Positions 1 to 11,537 of a stretch of DNA of 64,000 nucleotides are shown one piece after another. The notes under the pieces were generated by a model. It ran no database searches, was not told where the DNA came from, and was given only the letters and a program-made list of their open reading frames with translations. Position 1 is the first letter of the stretch. Each line of letters begins with the position of its first letter. The DNA is from Rhinatrema bivittatum (taxonomy: Eukaryota > Chordata > Amphibia > Gymnophiona > Rhinatrematidae): contig NC_042625.1 in the NCBI RefSeq assembly GCF_901001135.1, forward strand, positions 35,779,842 to 35,843,841, read 5' to 3'. The translations under genes and the position numbers were made by a program.

Positions 1-222
1 AAATTAAAAACAGTATACACATATATGATTATCCCAACAATCATATAAATGGTAACCCAACCCACTTCTCATTTAGAGTATATTATTGCACTAAGTAACC
101 GTAAATATTGGCACACTATGGATAACTTAGAAACCAAACCTATTTCGTGCCTAAATGTAAATCGTTGTGATGGTACATTACTAAATGACGGTATAGAAAA
201 GTTTTAAAATAAATAAATAAAT
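1..222 (+). repeat. L2-type LINE 3' tail fragment
   Basis: The stretch ends in the block 'gtaaatcgttgtgatgg...ggtatagaaaag' followed by an (AAATA)n-like tail. The same design (a conserved 'gtaaaccg-atgtgat' block, a 'ggtatataaaa' box, then AAATA repeats) ends the better preserved L2 elements near 16800-16880 and 54840-54945. It is therefore read as a truncated or non-autonomous L2-family insertion. No coding sequence remains. Its left end lies outside the window. Confidence 0.6.
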
Positions 223-224
223 CA

Positions 225-2010
225 TTGCCTGTTGTTTTTCCCCTTTCTGTTCGTATCGGCTTGGCCTTATCCGGTTTCCGTCAATGCCCCCAGTGTCCAC
301 GAACTATGTCCCATCACGTGCTCGACTCAACAAGATGGAAAAGCTCTGCGGGTCGAGGAAGTTTGAGCTATCGGCATAGTCGGACACCAATGAATGAGCC
401 ACACCGATGGACACTGAGCCATCAACATTGGCAGAGCCTTTGGTCCTGTCAATGCCACTGGCGGATAGGGGCACCAGGACCAGCCCATATCTGTTTCTTC
501 CAGGTCAAGGACATTGGGTTCATCGTCATCGACCTCGGTACCAAGGAAAGACTGGGCCGAGCACCAAGTGAAGCCAAGGATACACCAGCAACAGTCGCCT
601 TCGATGCATGGCGCATGACATGATGCCCTCAAAACAATCCCATGGCAAGGAGTGCCCATCTTCCATCAATGCCGGGGTTCCACGATGGTCTCCACTGATC
701 CTGATGTCAGTTGCTCATCCACCTCTGGGTTCTGAGGAAGATTTGGCCACCCCACTTGCCTCCCAGCCTGTTTTGGCATCTGCAACTTTCAAGGAGGAGT
801 TAGAGTACAGAATCCAGCTTGCAGCTGAGCGGGCCCTGCGGGACATCGAGCCAGTAGTACCAACAGTGCTGATACCTGTGCTCTCCCTGCTAGAACTACT
901 GCTGGAACGGTTCAATGTGCTCATCGGTGTGTTACCGACCCAGTTGGCGTTGGTTACCAGGAGGCGTTCGATGCCCGACAGGGTACAGATGCTTCCTTTG
1001 ACTGATCCGGTGCTCGTTGCTGGTTCTTCCTCTGAAGAAACTCCATCAAAGCTGATAGAGGCATAGAGGCTTGCAGTCCCCCCGTCCAGCTTGCCAGGGC
1101 TGACGCCGGTGGCACTGATGCCGATGCCTCTGGATGAAGGCTGAGCACCTAGGGCCCTGTCTCCTGTGGATTACAGTGAGGATGGGGCCCCGGATGACCC
1201 CTGGCAGGATGACTCTGCAGAATCCTTCTGTGAAGACAGATGGTTTCCTCTCAGAACAGTCTCCTCCAGAGGAATGAAGGAGGACTTCTTGAAAGGACCT
1301 GACCTTTGCAGGTTTTGTGAAGGCAATGGCTGAGGCCATCCCTTTTCAGTTGATGAGGAGGAGGACACCAGGCACAAGATGATGGCAATCCTCCAGTTTG
1401 TGGAGGCTTCGGAAGAGATTGTGGTGGTCCCAGTGCACAAGATCTTTTAAGGAGTTTCTGCTGAGATCTGGGAGCACCCCCTCACATTACTTCCCGTAAA
1501 CAAGAAGGTGATTTCGTTGTCCAACAGGCTACCAGATTCAGAAAGCGTCAGCTGTCACACCAGTCGGTAGTGGTTGAATCCGCTCTCAAGAGGGCCAAGC
1601 TCTTTCGGACCCATGCCTCAGCGTCCCTGGGGAAGGATCATAGAGTGATCTTGGGAGGAAGGTGTTCCAGGGGGCCATGCTTATTGCTCGTGTCACCTTC
1701 TACCAGCTCTACATGAGCCAATACTCATGCAACCTCTGGAAGCAGGTGCAGGAGGCGGAAGAATGGCTGCCTCAACAGCAGCAAGACAGCTCTTATTGCT
1801 GATGTGTCAGGCCTGGAGTGTGGAAAACATGAGGTTCACTCAACCTACGATGTTTTCAAGACAGCAGTGAGAGTCTCTGCAGCGGCACCCACAGAATGGC
1901 ATGGCTGCGGGCTTCAGATCTCTGACCGGAGGTACAGGAAAGACTTGCTGACCTGCCGTGTACAGGAGAGAATCTCTTGGGAGATCAGGTGAGGCCCAGC
2001 AATTGCAAAT
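225..2010 (+). pseudogene. DIRS-type gag relic (B/C subfamily)
   Basis: This is a broken gag-like sequence. A cysteine pair followed by RTMS at about 280-315 (QCPQCPRTMS) matches the zinc-motif start of the gag proteins at 19568 and 27101. Further on, in shifting frames, there are counterparts of their C-terminal conserved blocks: the LQFV...VPVHE block at about 1390-1440, the WEHP...PVNKK block at about 1470-1510, and the CCAGSGKHEV/TYD-type block at about 1820-1870. It stops near the GDNL(F)G block. No inverted repeat, RT or recombinase follows, so this is a truncated copy. Numerous stops and frameshifts show it cannot be translated. Gag of these elements is a nucleic-acid-binding particle protein by analogy with other retroelements. 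Confidence 0.7.
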
Positions 2011-2212
2011 GATCTTTTCAACAATTCTCTAATTGTTAATAAAGACTGAAAAAACATGCAGTTAACTACTTGAACAAGAGCTGAAACAATTCACAGAAGT
2101 CATGAATGACCAGAAGAATATAGAAGACATATCAGATGTTCAATATATGACTCATTTGACCCATCATCCAGTTTCAACTTCAGGAACAGTAGCAAGAAGG
2201 TTAGCATGGATT
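2011..2212 (+). pseudogene. DIRS-D-type gag fragment
   Basis: About 200 bp resemble 50505-50720 of element D: an A-rich leader, then a block ending in 'gcaagaaggttagcatgg', which corresponds to the (I)ARKLAW / AARRWAW block of intact gag proteins. It joins directly to the preceding B/C-type gag relic and to the following minisatellite. It is either a separate fragment or the product of recombination between DIRS relics. There is no intact frame. Confidence 0.55.
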
Positions 2213-2222
2213 TGGATTTTCT

Positions 2223-2400
2223 GTTGCCTGCCTCAATCCCTGCTCGGAACTTGGATTGGTTTGTCTGTTGCCTGCTCGACCCTTTCTTGGACTTGGATTT
2301 CGATTGTCTGCTGCCTGCTTCGAGCCTTGCTTGGACTCTGGATTTGGTTTGCCTGCTGCCTGCCTCCTGAATTCCTTTCAGGATCAAGGTCAGTTCAGAC
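2223..2400 (+). repeat. 44-bp minisatellite in gypsy leader
   Basis: Four imperfect tandem units start at 2223, 2267, 2310 and 2355, each beginning g(t/c)tgcctgc and containing a 'ttggact/ttggattt' core. They lie just upstream of a Ty3/gypsy gag start at 2508, so they are best read as the LTR or leader of that element. Similar short tandem repeats occur in the other gypsy-like LTR at 37440-37760. Confidence 0.65.
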
Positions 2401-2507
2401 CTCGACCCCTGACAACATCCTTCAGTCTCTGGTCAGCCTTCAGATTGGAGGTAAGACTGTTACTCTATTCTATTAGGATCTACAAATCATAACAGTTTGC
2501 CTAGGCC

Positions 2508-3650
2508 ATGGATCCAGTAGATCTAACAGCCTTACAAGCTATCCTGGGTCTGGCTTCTCAGGTACAACAACAACAAGGAGTTTTGGACCAAGTGAGAGTT
2601 CTGGAAAGACAAGAGCCCATATGGATACTCTTGCCATAGCTACCCCACCGCCGTCTCTGGCTACCCCCTCACCTAGTGCTGTTCTTTGCTTGCCTCCTCC
2701 TCCTCCTCATTTCAATGGAGATCCACAACAATGCAGGGAATTTATTATCTAGTGTAAAATGCATTTCTCACTCCAAGCACCGCTATTTCCCTCCAACAAA
2801 ACAAAAGTTACGTTCATTCTTTCGCTACTGGAGGGTCCAGCTTTAGTGTGGGCATCCCCGCTATGGGAGCGAGATGATCTGTTACTGGATTACCTAGATC
2901 AATTCCTTAAAAACTTTCACCTAGTTTTTTGATAAACTGAGATGTTTGGCTTCCGTGGCTTCTGATTTGCTACAAATTCGGCAGGGTTCTCGTTCAGTGG
3001 GGGAGTATGCAGTGCAATTTCGAACCTTAGCTGCTGAACTTTGCTGGGGAGAGGATAGCTCACAGCCATTTCCGCCAGGGATTATCAGAATCCATTAAGG
3101 ATGAATTGGCAAGGCTAGATCTCCTGGACTCCTTGGACGAATTAATCCGTTTGGTAATTCGTCTGGATATTCGCTTTCAGGGAAGGTCTTGAGAAAGAAC
3201 CGCTCTTGAGAAAGAGGTCTTGAGAAAGAATCGTCTGGTGCATTTAGCATCTTCCTTTCAACATCCTCTCCTCACCACCAAACCTCAGGAAGCACGACCT
3301 GTCACCGAGAAACCCAATCAAATAGACTGGGTCAGGATCTCTTCCGAGGAGTGTCAATGATGACAACAAATAATCTTTGCTTATTTTGTGCAGGAGCTGG
3401 ACATTATGCTGTAGCTTGTCCTCTGAAACCGGGAAACTCTCGAACCTAGGATTGGTGGCAGAGGCCTCCCTGTGTCATGCGATCCCTTCTGCGCAGATCT
3501 TAATTCCTGTGAGTCTTTCTACAGTTAAAAATGTCATACATCTGCAGGCCTTTTTAGACACCAGAACTTTATTGAAGAAAGCATTGTTCAGCAATATCAG
3601 ATTCCTACGGAACCACTAAAAGTGGCTCTCACCAAGAGAAAGTTTGTCTG
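2508..3650 (+). pseudogene. Ty3/gypsy gag-protease relic
   Basis: The reading starts at the ATG at 2508 (MDPVDLTALQAIL...), giving a coiled, Q-rich N-terminus. A frameshift near 2636 leads into a proline-rich stretch and then the capsid block containing FNGDPQQCREFI and WASPLWERDDLLL, typical of sushi/RTL-like Ty3/gypsy gag. A classic CCHC knuckle (C-x2-C-x4-H-x4-C, LCLFCAGAGHYAVAC) lies at about 3377-3420. A decayed protease start with a (F)LDT triad equivalent follows near 3555. Several stops and frameshifts interrupt the frame, and there is no RT or integrase. Gag would form the particle and the protease would process it. Here it is a dead 5' fragment, truncated by the L2-type tail that follows. 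Confidence 0.75.
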
Positions 3651-3779
3651 TATGTGCTACTATCTGCGGTAAACCAGATACCCTGGGTCTGCCATGTTTG
3701 AAGTTACATCAATCTCATTAGATTGCACAAATAAGGGATATTCTCACTTTTTTACAGTGTGGTTTGGATAAAGTTTTAG

Positions 3780-4182
3780 CATTAAACTCCCTCCTTCCTC
3801 CCCTCACACACCCCCCTCCCCCCCCCCCCCCCACCAATCACCAACCAACTTACACTTCAAAATGCCCAACCCCCTCCCCCTCCCATGCCTGTCTACTCTG
3901 AAACAACTATCAACTCAAAATATCAACCCCCCTCCCCCCAGGAATGTCCCACAGACTCAAGCCATATTTTGAAACCCAATTAATGCAGAATGTTAAGCGT
4001 CTATATACCTAAATGATCGTGAGATAGTTATCCTTTACTAGCTTGTTAAATTATTCTCCCCCTGTTATGTTCTCCCAGTTCCACACCCTGTTACAATGTA
4101 ACCCATTTAACTCGTTCCATGTAAACCGATGTGATAGCATATGTTGAATGTCGGTATATAAAAACAAACAAATAAATAAATA
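3780..4182 (+). repeat. L2-type 3' tail with C-rich tract
   Basis: A C-rich tract (including a poly-C run at 3815-3832) is followed by the diagnostic 3' block 'gtaaaccgatgtgatagc...gtcggtatataaaa' and an AAATA tail at about 4160-4182. It interrupts the boundary between the gypsy relic and a DIRS recombinase relic. It is a 5'-truncated or non-autonomous L2-family copy without coding capacity. Confidence 0.65.
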
Positions 4183-5415
4183 AATTCTTTGAAGGTTCAA
4201 ATAGCTGCCATTGTTTGCTTTCGGGGGCAAATTAATATGAGTTTGATTTCTTCCCATAGGGATATTTCCCATTTTCTAAGTGGGGTGAAACATACACATT
4301 CTCCTATTAGATCTTTTTTTCCTCATTGGAGTTTAAATATAGTTTTGCAAGCGTTAACTAAACCTTCTTTTGAGCCTTTAAGTCAAGCTACTATAAAGGA
4401 TTTAACTTTTAAAACAGTCTTTTTGGTAGCAATTACTTCTGCAAGGTGAATTTCTGAGTTACAGGCCTTGCATGTCAATCCCCTTTCTTGAGATTTACAA
4501 AAAATTTGGTTATTTTGAGGCCAGTTCCTTCTTTTCTACCTAAGGTAGTAGAAGGACTAGGGGGCATTCCTTGAAGTTAGCAAGTAGCACATTTAAGGCT
4601 AATCGGAGAAAATTCTTTTTTCACTCAACGCACAATTAAGCTCTGGAATTTGTTGCCAGAGGATGTGGTTAGTGCAGTTAGTATAGCTGGGTTCAAAAAA
4701 ACGTTTGGATAAGTTCTTGGAGGAGAAAGTCCATTAACTGCTATAATCAAGTTTACTTAGGAAATAGCCACTGCTATTAATTGCATCAGTAGCAAGGGAT
4801 CTTCTTGGTGTTTGGGTACTTGCCAGGTTCTTGTGGCCTAGTTTGGCCTCTGTTGGTAACAGGATGCTGGGCTTGATGGACTCTTGGTCTGACCCAGCAT
4901 CCCAGCATGGCAGTTTCTTATGTTTTTATGTTCTTATGCTTTTCATATTAATGTTTTGTTCTACCTGCTTTTTCTTTTCTTTTTTTTTTTATTATCAGTT
5001 TATACCTTTTACAAGCATAATCTATCTGCTTTTAACAAGAAGGAGTGTAAGGAAGATTTGGACTCATTAACATTTCTGGATGTTAAGAGATGCTTAGCTT
5101 TACCTTGAGAAAACTAAGGATTTTTGTAAGTCTGAGAGATTGTTTGTTCTTTATTGTGGACCATGAAAGGGAGAATTTGCTTCAAAGACTTCGATTGCTA
5201 GATGGTTAAAAAATGCCATTTCTTCAGCTTATTTATTGCAGGGTAGCATGTTACCTAAAATTATTAAGGTCCATTCAACACGGGCACAGGCTTCATCGTG
5301 GACCGAAAGAAGCTCAGTAAGACTAGTGGAGATTTATAAAGCAACACATGGACTTCTTTCGGGTCATTTGCAAGGCATTATAGGTTGGATCTTCTCACTA
5401 GACATGATACCATTT
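4183..5415 (+). pseudogene. DIRS recombinase relic (A/F subfamily), split by CR1
   Basis: The translation at 4189-4449 contains SLNIVLQAL...PFEPL and LKDLTFKTVFLVAITSAR, matching the recombinase core of elements A and F, including the first catalytic Arg block (SAR-R). The sequence breaks at 4549/4550 where a CR1 3' end (4550-4938) is inserted. It resumes with counterparts of the LDVKR block near 5085, the HS-R block near 5270 (KVHSTRAQASSW) and the last HY block near 5370. Stops are frequent. Catalysis would be DNA strand exchange during integration of the circular DIRS intermediate. This copy cannot make a protein. Confidence 0.75.
4550..4938 (+). mobile_element. CR1 LINE 3' end (CR1-3)
   Basis: The insert begins with the last ORF2 codons (RRTRGHSMKLA-type, then FFFTQRTIKLWNLLPEDVV-type in broken frame) and continues through the 3' UTR 'ctgggcttgatggac...tctgacccagcatggc'. 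It ends in the octamer microsatellite 'tttcttatgtttttatgttcttatg', the CR1 type of 3' terminus. The same 3' region occurs reversed at 58016-58400. It is strongly 5'-truncated and splits the DIRS recombinase relic. Confidence 0.85.
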
Positions 5416-5419
5416 TTGG

Positions 5420-5690
5420 ATCTTCAGTGCCTGCCTGGGGGGTCTGTATGTGTGAGTGAAAATGAATGGGTACCTGCCTGGGTACCTGCCTGTGTGTGTG
5501 CGATAATGAATAGGTGCCTGGCTGGGGGGGAGAGAGGGTCTTAGAAGGTCTGCGTATGAGAATTTGTGGGTGTGTATGAGAGCATGTATGTATGTGATTG
5601 GGACAGTGCATGTGTGAAAATGAACATGGGAGTATGTGTGTGTGAGAGAGAGAGGATAAAGTTTGTGTGCTCCCCTAATCCTTGACAATC
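5420..5690 (+). repeat. GT/TGTA-rich simple repeat
   Basis: A low-complexity region with recurring 'gcctgcctg', 'tgtgtgtg', 'atgtatgtgt' and 'gagagagag' blocks. Open frames crossing it are composition artefacts. No gene is seen. Confidence 0.7.
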
Positions 5691-5699
5691 TCAGTGTGA

Positions 5700-5945
5700 T
5701 TGGAAAGTAAGGGTAGGTTTTATAACATGCATGCCCCGGCGCACGGATATTTTAAAATTAGGTGACTGGCGCAAGGGGGGGACGGGACTTTTTTGCACCT
5801 TCTGCGCGGTGACGCAGTAGGGCCTTCCTCAGTTCCCTCCCAGTCCACTCCAATTAAGCAGCGGACTGGGAGGGAACCTACCTACCCCCCTACCTACCCC
5901 CCTACCTAAACTCCTTCCCTCTTCCCCTCTCCTCCCCACCCCCTA
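5700..5945. repeat. Unclassified dispersed repeat
   Basis: It contains 'ttttaaaattaggtgactggcgc' and a 'gcggactgggagggaac' motif preceded by its inverse ('ttccctcccagtccactcc'), then a (CCTAC)n-like stretch. Related GC- and CACG-rich 'ttttaaaat-ctggc' sequences occur at 11820-12030 and 39935-40220. It is likely a short non-autonomous element, but the class cannot be assigned. Confidence 0.4.
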
Positions 5946-5969
5946 AACCAGTGTTCCCTGTACGTACCA

Positions 5970-6079
5970 GGATCAGTCCAGACAGTAGGGTTATGTCTCC
6001 CTTCCAGCAGGTGGAGTCAGAGGTCAAAGTTCTAAGCACCTCCCATATCCCAGGGTGCCTCCTGCGATCCTCCAGTATT
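5970..6079 (+). repeat. DIRS-A left inverted terminal repeat
   Basis: It begins 'ggatcagtccagacagtagg' and ends 'cctccagtatt'. It is the reverse complement of 11428-11537 with two G/A differences. The extra outer bases 5954-5969 pair with the left half of the ICR instead. Confidence 0.92.
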
Positions 6080-6575
6080 CCTCTGACTCCAGCAGGTGAA
6101 GGAAGACATCCCCTGCGGTCCTGTTACTTTGGTCAGCTGAGTAAATTTACCTTTATTTGTAGTGAAGGGAGTTTTTTGTCCCTGGCTGATCTTTGACTAG
6201 ATCTTCTTATGTTTAAAAAAAAAAAAAAAAAGAATTTAGAATTAATTTGATGCTGTGTCCGTTGGCCTTGACACCCGGAAGACTTTAATTATTCCCGGGC
6301 AAAGAGGGGATTTACCGGTGGGGCCAGTCCCTCCCCCTTTCAGTGCCAGAGAAGTTTATATGCCTCTGAAGGGAGCTTAGAGATTTTTTGTTGATTTCCA
6401 GGGAGGTTTCATTCCCCTGAAGAGAAAGCTCCATTAACTGTATAGCAGTTTTAAAAAACAAAAAAACAAAAAACTGTTAAGTTCAAGGCAAATTTTAATA
6501 TTGGGAAGGACACAAGACAAATTTATTTCAAGCCTTTCTTTTTTTTCAGAGCTACTTATTAATTTTTTTTTTGTT

Positions 6576-8155
6576 ATGCCACACGGTTGTCGCTGTTCTG
6601 CCTGTGGAGAGCCGGCAGCACGGCTCTCCAGAGACAGTCTGTGCTTTCGCTGCGTTTCTGGCGGTGAAGGGCCATCTGAGCTACCTCTTACTGGAAGAAA
6701 ACGGCAGTTGCCGCGTACGCACGATTTAAATGCTTCACAGCTGATTTCCTTACCTATAACGGCCCCGTCTCCGAATCGTGGGGCAGCGGCGGCCATTTTG
6801 AATTTAAACGACGATCGCGTTGGCTCGCGGTCAGACGGAGGGGAGCACATTGAATGTTTATCACCTCCTATTTTAGCCCCAGAGCACTCTAGTTTGAACG
6901 AAAATGATAATATTCAACCTTCTTCACCCTCGGGGGGGGGTATTAAAGCAGCCATTTTCATCACAATTTATTTTGCTTATGCATAAGGCATATTTGGAGG
7001 CTACAGCAGATACAGAAGGTAATCAGCCACCCTCTGCTAATATTCCTAAGCATGCAGAGGAAACTATGTCATATTTAATTAATATGGGTCAGGATCCTGA
7101 CTTACAAGACCCACTTCTGGATCATCAGCTGATATTATTGATGAAGAGCTTATGGGATCAGCGCTGGTGGAAGGGGATGATCCCCAAGTACTGCGATTGT
7201 TCACAAAGAGGAGTTAGATCCTCTTATTCCTTTTGTACTAGAGGAACTGGCAATTCCAGCACCACAACCAGTAACGGATTCCACTCCTGGGGATCCTGTT
7301 CTCGCAGGGATTAGGGCTCCGCCTAAATCCTTTTCTTTTCATCCTAAGCTTTAACAGTTGCTTACTAGAGAATGGGATTTCCCAGAAGCTGGTCTTAAGG
7401 TTACTAGAGCTATGGATAAACTTTATCCACTTCCACAAGAATTTTTGGATTTGTTAAAGGTCCCTCAGGTTGATTCTGCAGTTTCTGCTATTGCTAAGCA
7501 CACCACAATTCCAGTAACTGGAGGCACTGCACTAAAGGATTTTCAGGATAGAAAACTTGAGGTTCTTCTTAAGTGTATCTTTGAGGTATCCGCTTTAGGT
7601 GTTTGGGCGGCGGTGTGCAGTAGTCTAATGCAGAGGGCAACTCTTAGGTGGGTCCAACAGTTACTTACCTCTCAGGATTTGCCGTCAGCAGAACTTGAAC
7701 AAGCCAATCGTTTAGAATCAGCAGTAGCATACACTGCTGATGCTTTATATGACTTGTTACGTACTTTGTCTCGTACTATGGCTTCTGCAGTTTCTGCAAG
7801 GAGGCTTCTTTGGCTTCGTCATTGGGCAGCTGACGCAACTTCCAAATCTTGCTTGGGTTCTTTTCCATTTAAAGGATCATTACTCTTTGGGAAAGAGTTA
7901 GAGCAGCTCATTAAAGATTTGGGAGATAATAAAGTTTATAAATTACCAGAGGATAAACCTTGTTCCTATCGTTCGTTCAATTCCTTTAGAGGCCGTTTTT
8001 GGGGCCAGAGAAGATTCCGTACTGGTAGAATTCCAATTTTTTCTACACGTCAACAGCTTTCAAGGGCTCAGGTTTGGGCCCATTCCTTTTGTGGGAGACG
8101 GCCTCACCATTCTAACAGCTCCCAAATTTTTCCATCCTCCAAATCTCCACAATGA
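6576..8155 (+). pseudogene. DIRS-A gag, frameshifted
   Basis: The start chosen is the ATG at 6576 (MPHGCRCSACGEPAA). An N-terminal zinc-like motif CRCSACG...CFRC follows. A G-run at about 6937-6944 shifts the frame into residues such as HKAYLEATAD, and a second shift near 7160-7350 leads to the long C-terminal part 7358-8155 (265 codons). That part has the conserved blocks MDKLYPLPQEFLDLLKVP, LEVLLKCIFEVSALG and FPFKGSLLFGKELEQLIKDLG, and ends in an Arg/Phe-rich tail (FRGRFWGQRRFR). The C-terminal part aligns by eye along its whole length with the F copy at 59740-60478. The likely role is nucleic-acid packaging. The basic tail fits RNA binding (inference). At least two frameshifts make this copy defective. 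Confidence 0.8.
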
Positions 8156-8203
8156 AGGTGCGCCAGCCCATTCCTTGGTGCCAGAAATAGGAGGACGTCT
8201 CTC

Positions 8204-9900
8204 ATGTTTTCACAGGGAATGGGTCAAAATTACCTCAGACAATTGTGTACTCAATATTATAAAACAAGGCTACGCTTTGGATTTGCACCCCCATTAAAGG
8301 ATCTGTTTCTAGTATCTCCAAGCGGTTCTCTTCTAAAGCAGCAACTTGTTCGTCAAACCTTACATCGGTTGCAGGATCTAGGAGCTATTGTTCCGGTTCC
8401 TCTGTCCCAATATCGAACGGTCGTTACTCCATTTATTTCATTGTTCTCAAAAAGAAAGGAAACATTTCGTCCAATATTAGACTTGAAGGAAGTAAACAAG
8501 TCACTTCGGGTTCCTCATTTCCGTATGGAGACCTTGAGATCAGTCATTGCGGCCGTCCACAAAAACAAATTTTTGGCTTCTTTAGATCTGTCAGAAGCTT
8601 ATCTACATATACCAATTCAAGAATCCCACCAGAGATATCTTCGTTTCATGGTATTGGGCGAACACTATCAGTTTCGGGCTCTTCCATTCGGTCTAGCAAC
8701 TGCGCCTCGAGTGTTTACCAAGGTAATGGTGGTAGTTGCAGCAGCATTCAGATGAGAAGGGATATTGGTTCATCCCTATCTCGACGATTGGCTCATTCGA
8801 GCGAAGTCAAAGACTCTTTGCAAACTAGCGATCCAAAAGGTTCTGCATCTTCTTCATATACTTGGTTGGGTAGTCAACTTCAAGAAAAGTCATCTAGTCC
8901 CGACGCAAGTTTTGCAGTTTCTGGGTGCTCGATTCGATACGGCTGTGGGAAAGGTTTTTCTTTCACAGGACCGGATGATCAAATTGATGTCTCAAGTCCG
9001 TCTGCTTTTGGATCTAAATTTACCCACGGTATGGGATTATTTACAGGTTCTTGGTTCTATGGCATCTACTCTGGACATGGTTCCCTGGGCTTTTGCACAT
9101 CTAAGACCTTTGCAAAGGGCGTTGCTTTCCAGGTGGGACCCCCAAGTCAAAGGAGTTTCATCTTCCTCTACCCCTTCTGGAGACGGCTCGGTCCAGTTTA
9201 AATTGGTGGTTGATACCACGTCACTTGCAGGAAGGAATGGACCTGGAGCCTCCTCAGTGGATATTAGTGACAACGGATGCCAGCCTTTTCGGTTGGGGAG
9301 CTGTATGCCAGTCACATTCGACACAAGGTCGGTGGACCAGCTTCACAGCAAGTGGCCTATCAATCGTTTGGAAACCAGAGCGGTACGACTAGCACTCCGC
9401 AGATTTCTACCACTTATTCAACATCAGTCGATGAGGGTTCTCTCCGACAATGCCACGACGGTAGCGTACATCAACAGGCAAGGCGGCATAAAAAGTCGCT
9501 CCGTCGCCATAGAAGCAGACATGTTAATGACCTGGGCCGAATCTCATCTCCGCCGTCTAGCGGCATCGCACATAACAGGAGTAGACAATGTTCAAGCAGA
9601 CTTCCTCAGTCGTCAGTATCTAGATCCTGGAGAGTGGGAACTTTCTGGGAGGCAATGAACATTCTCATTCAAAGGTGGGGGACACCCAGGTTAGATCTGA
9701 TGGCTACCCGTGTCACTACAAAAGCGGCTCGGTTCTACAGTCGAAGGAGAGAACATGGAGCGGAAGGGGTGGATGCCTTGGTTCTACCTTGGCCCAAAGA
9801 CATCCTTCTTTATGTGTTTCCCCCATGGCCACTAATAGGAAAAGTCGTGAGATGATTAGAATCCCACGAAGGTCCGGTGATTCTCGTCGCTCCAGAATGG
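8204..9900 (+). pseudogene. DIRS-A RT-RNase H region, frameshifted
   Basis: The reverse transcriptase palm is clear: ILDLKEVNKSLRVPHFRMETL, SLDLSEAYLHIPI (first catalytic Asp region), ALPFGLATAPRVFTK, then after a stop at 8753 the YLDDWLIRAKS box with the catalytic DD pair. RNase H follows: TTDASLFGWGA at about 9265-9300 (in another frame), LETRAVRLAL, LSDNATTVAYINRQGG and DNVQADFLSRQ, giving the usual Asp-Glu-Asp-Asp set. A further segment (9650-9850) reads RWGTPRLDLMA...LYVFPPWPLIGKV. Some DIRS descriptions place a methyltransferase-like domain downstream of RNase H; I cannot confirm one here. Frameshifts near 8753, 9200 and 9850 disable the ORF. Confidence 0.88.
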
Positions 9901-9989
9901 CCTCGCAGACCATGGTATGCGGATCTCATCAACTTAGCGATCGACGGTCCAGTCCGGCTAGGCCACCTCAACAACCTCCTTCAACAGGG

Positions 9990-11103
9990 TCCAGAATATT
10001 TCGACCAGGCGTTTCATTTTTGTCTAGTGGCCTGGCTTATGAAAGGAGGCAATTAAAAAAGAAAGGCTGTCCAGACTCAGTCATTACCACCATGCTTAGT
10101 TCGAGAAAACCTTCTACTTCTCTCACCTATGTTAGAGTATGGAAGGTATTTGATGCTTGGTGTAGTAAGTCCGGGTTGTCTTCGCGCAAAGCTATAGTTG
10201 TAGACATTTTGGCTTTTTTACATGACGGTTTAAAAAAGGGTTTGGCTTATAATTCGCTCTGCGTTCAAAGTTGCGGCAATAGGCTGTTTACGAGGTAAGG
10301 AGAATGGTGTGTCTATTGCTATGCATCAGGATGTTGTCCGTCTTCTCAAAGGAGCCAAACATTTGAAACCACCAATCCGGGCTATCTGTCCATCATGGAA
10401 TCTGAATTTGGTTCTCCGTAGTCTTTGTGCTCCTCCTTTTGAACCCCTTAAGCGAATAACTTTGAAGGACTTAACGCTCAAGGCAGTGTTTCTCGTATCA
10501 ATTTGTTCTGCTAGACGCATTTCAGAAATTCAGGCATTGTCTTGCCGTGAGCCTTTCTTGAGAATTTCAGATTCAGGTATATCATTGCGCACAGTACCAT
10601 CCTTTTTACCCAAAGTGGTTTCATCTTTTCATCTCAATCAATCTGTTGAATTGCCAGCCTTCCCAGATTTGGATAAATCTTCTTCTCAATCACGAGACTT
10701 AAAAAGACTTGATGTCCGCCGAGTGCTTTTACGTTATTTAGAGATCACTAATGTCTTTCGTCTTTCTGACCACCTTTTTGTTTTATGGAGCGGTCCTAAG
10801 AAGGGCTATCAGGCTTCTAAGGCTACCACTGCACGGTGGTTGAAGGAAGCCATTGCTTCGGCATACATTTGTAACGGTCGTTCAGTTCCTGATGGTCTCA
10901 AGGCACATTCGATACGCTCTCAGGCGGCGGCGTCTTGGGCCGAGAGTCATTGTGTCTCATCTCAAGAAATTTGTAGAGCGGCGACTTGGAAATCTTTGCA
11001 CACTTTTGCCAAACATTATCGTTTGGACGTTCGCGCTCCAGACGTCGACTCTTTCGGCAGTAGTGTGCTGAAGGCGGGACTCTCCGGATCCCACCCTGTT
11101 TAG
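9990..11103 (+). pseudogene. DIRS-A tyrosine recombinase, one frameshift
   Basis: The N-terminal SAM-like core-binding part is in the first frame (KPSTSLTYVRVWKVFDAWCSKSG, AYNSLCVQ) and ends at a stop at 10298. The catalytic part runs 10309-11103 without stops: LKDLTLKAVFLVSICSARRISEIQ (first Arg), AHSIRSQAAASW (His-x-x-Arg) and HTFAKHYRLDV, whose Tyr is the likely nucleophile. This R...HxxR...Y set is that of tyrosine recombinases, which DIRS elements use in place of a DDE integrase. One frameshift at about 10290-10305 separates the halves. The closest relatives in the window are F (62380-63370) and the relic at 4183-5415. Confidence 0.9.
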
Positions 11104-11123
11104 GGCAGCTTTGGTACATCCCT

Positions 11124-11216
11124 ACTGTCTGGACTGATCCTGGTACATACAGGGAAAGGAAAATTAGTTCTTACCTGATAATTTTCGTTCCTGTAGTACC
11201 AAGGATCAGTCCAGAC
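11124..11216 (+). repeat. DIRS-A internal complementary region
   Basis: The left half (11124-11156) is complementary to the left outer end of the element. The right half (11157-11216) is perfectly complementary to the right outer end 11524-11583. In DIRS replication models the ICR serves as a splint that lets the cDNA ends be joined into a circle. Confidence 0.92.
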
Positions 11217-11427
11217 GCCCGCCCAGTTTTTTTCCGGAGAGTTCGCTATTAAATACTGTTAATTTCTTATTTTGATTTCCTTTTTATATTTTTCCTATGC
11301 AATGATTTAAGAAGCTCTGAATATTGTTACGTTATTTTTTTTCAGGTTATGTATTTGTTCTATTCATATATATCGTTGATCTAGTCATTGATTATCCTTA
11401 TTCATGAGTTTCTGCTTTGTTATTCAA

Positions 11428-11537
11428 AATACTGGAGGATTGCAGGAGGCACCCTGGGATATGGGAGGTGCTTAGAACTTTGACCTCTGACTCCACCTGC
11501 TGGAAGGGAGACATAATCCTACTGTCTGGACTGATCC
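11428..11537 (+). repeat. DIRS-A right inverted terminal repeat
   Basis: It is the reverse complement of 5970-6079 with two differences. It continues outward to 11583 with the ICR-complementary extension, which contains the splice-donor-like 'tcaggtaagaac'. Confidence 0.92.

Noticed and set aside
5378..5690. Antisense frames rich in His/Thr with repeated THTH motifs
   Set aside because: Simple GT-rich repeat read on the other strand.
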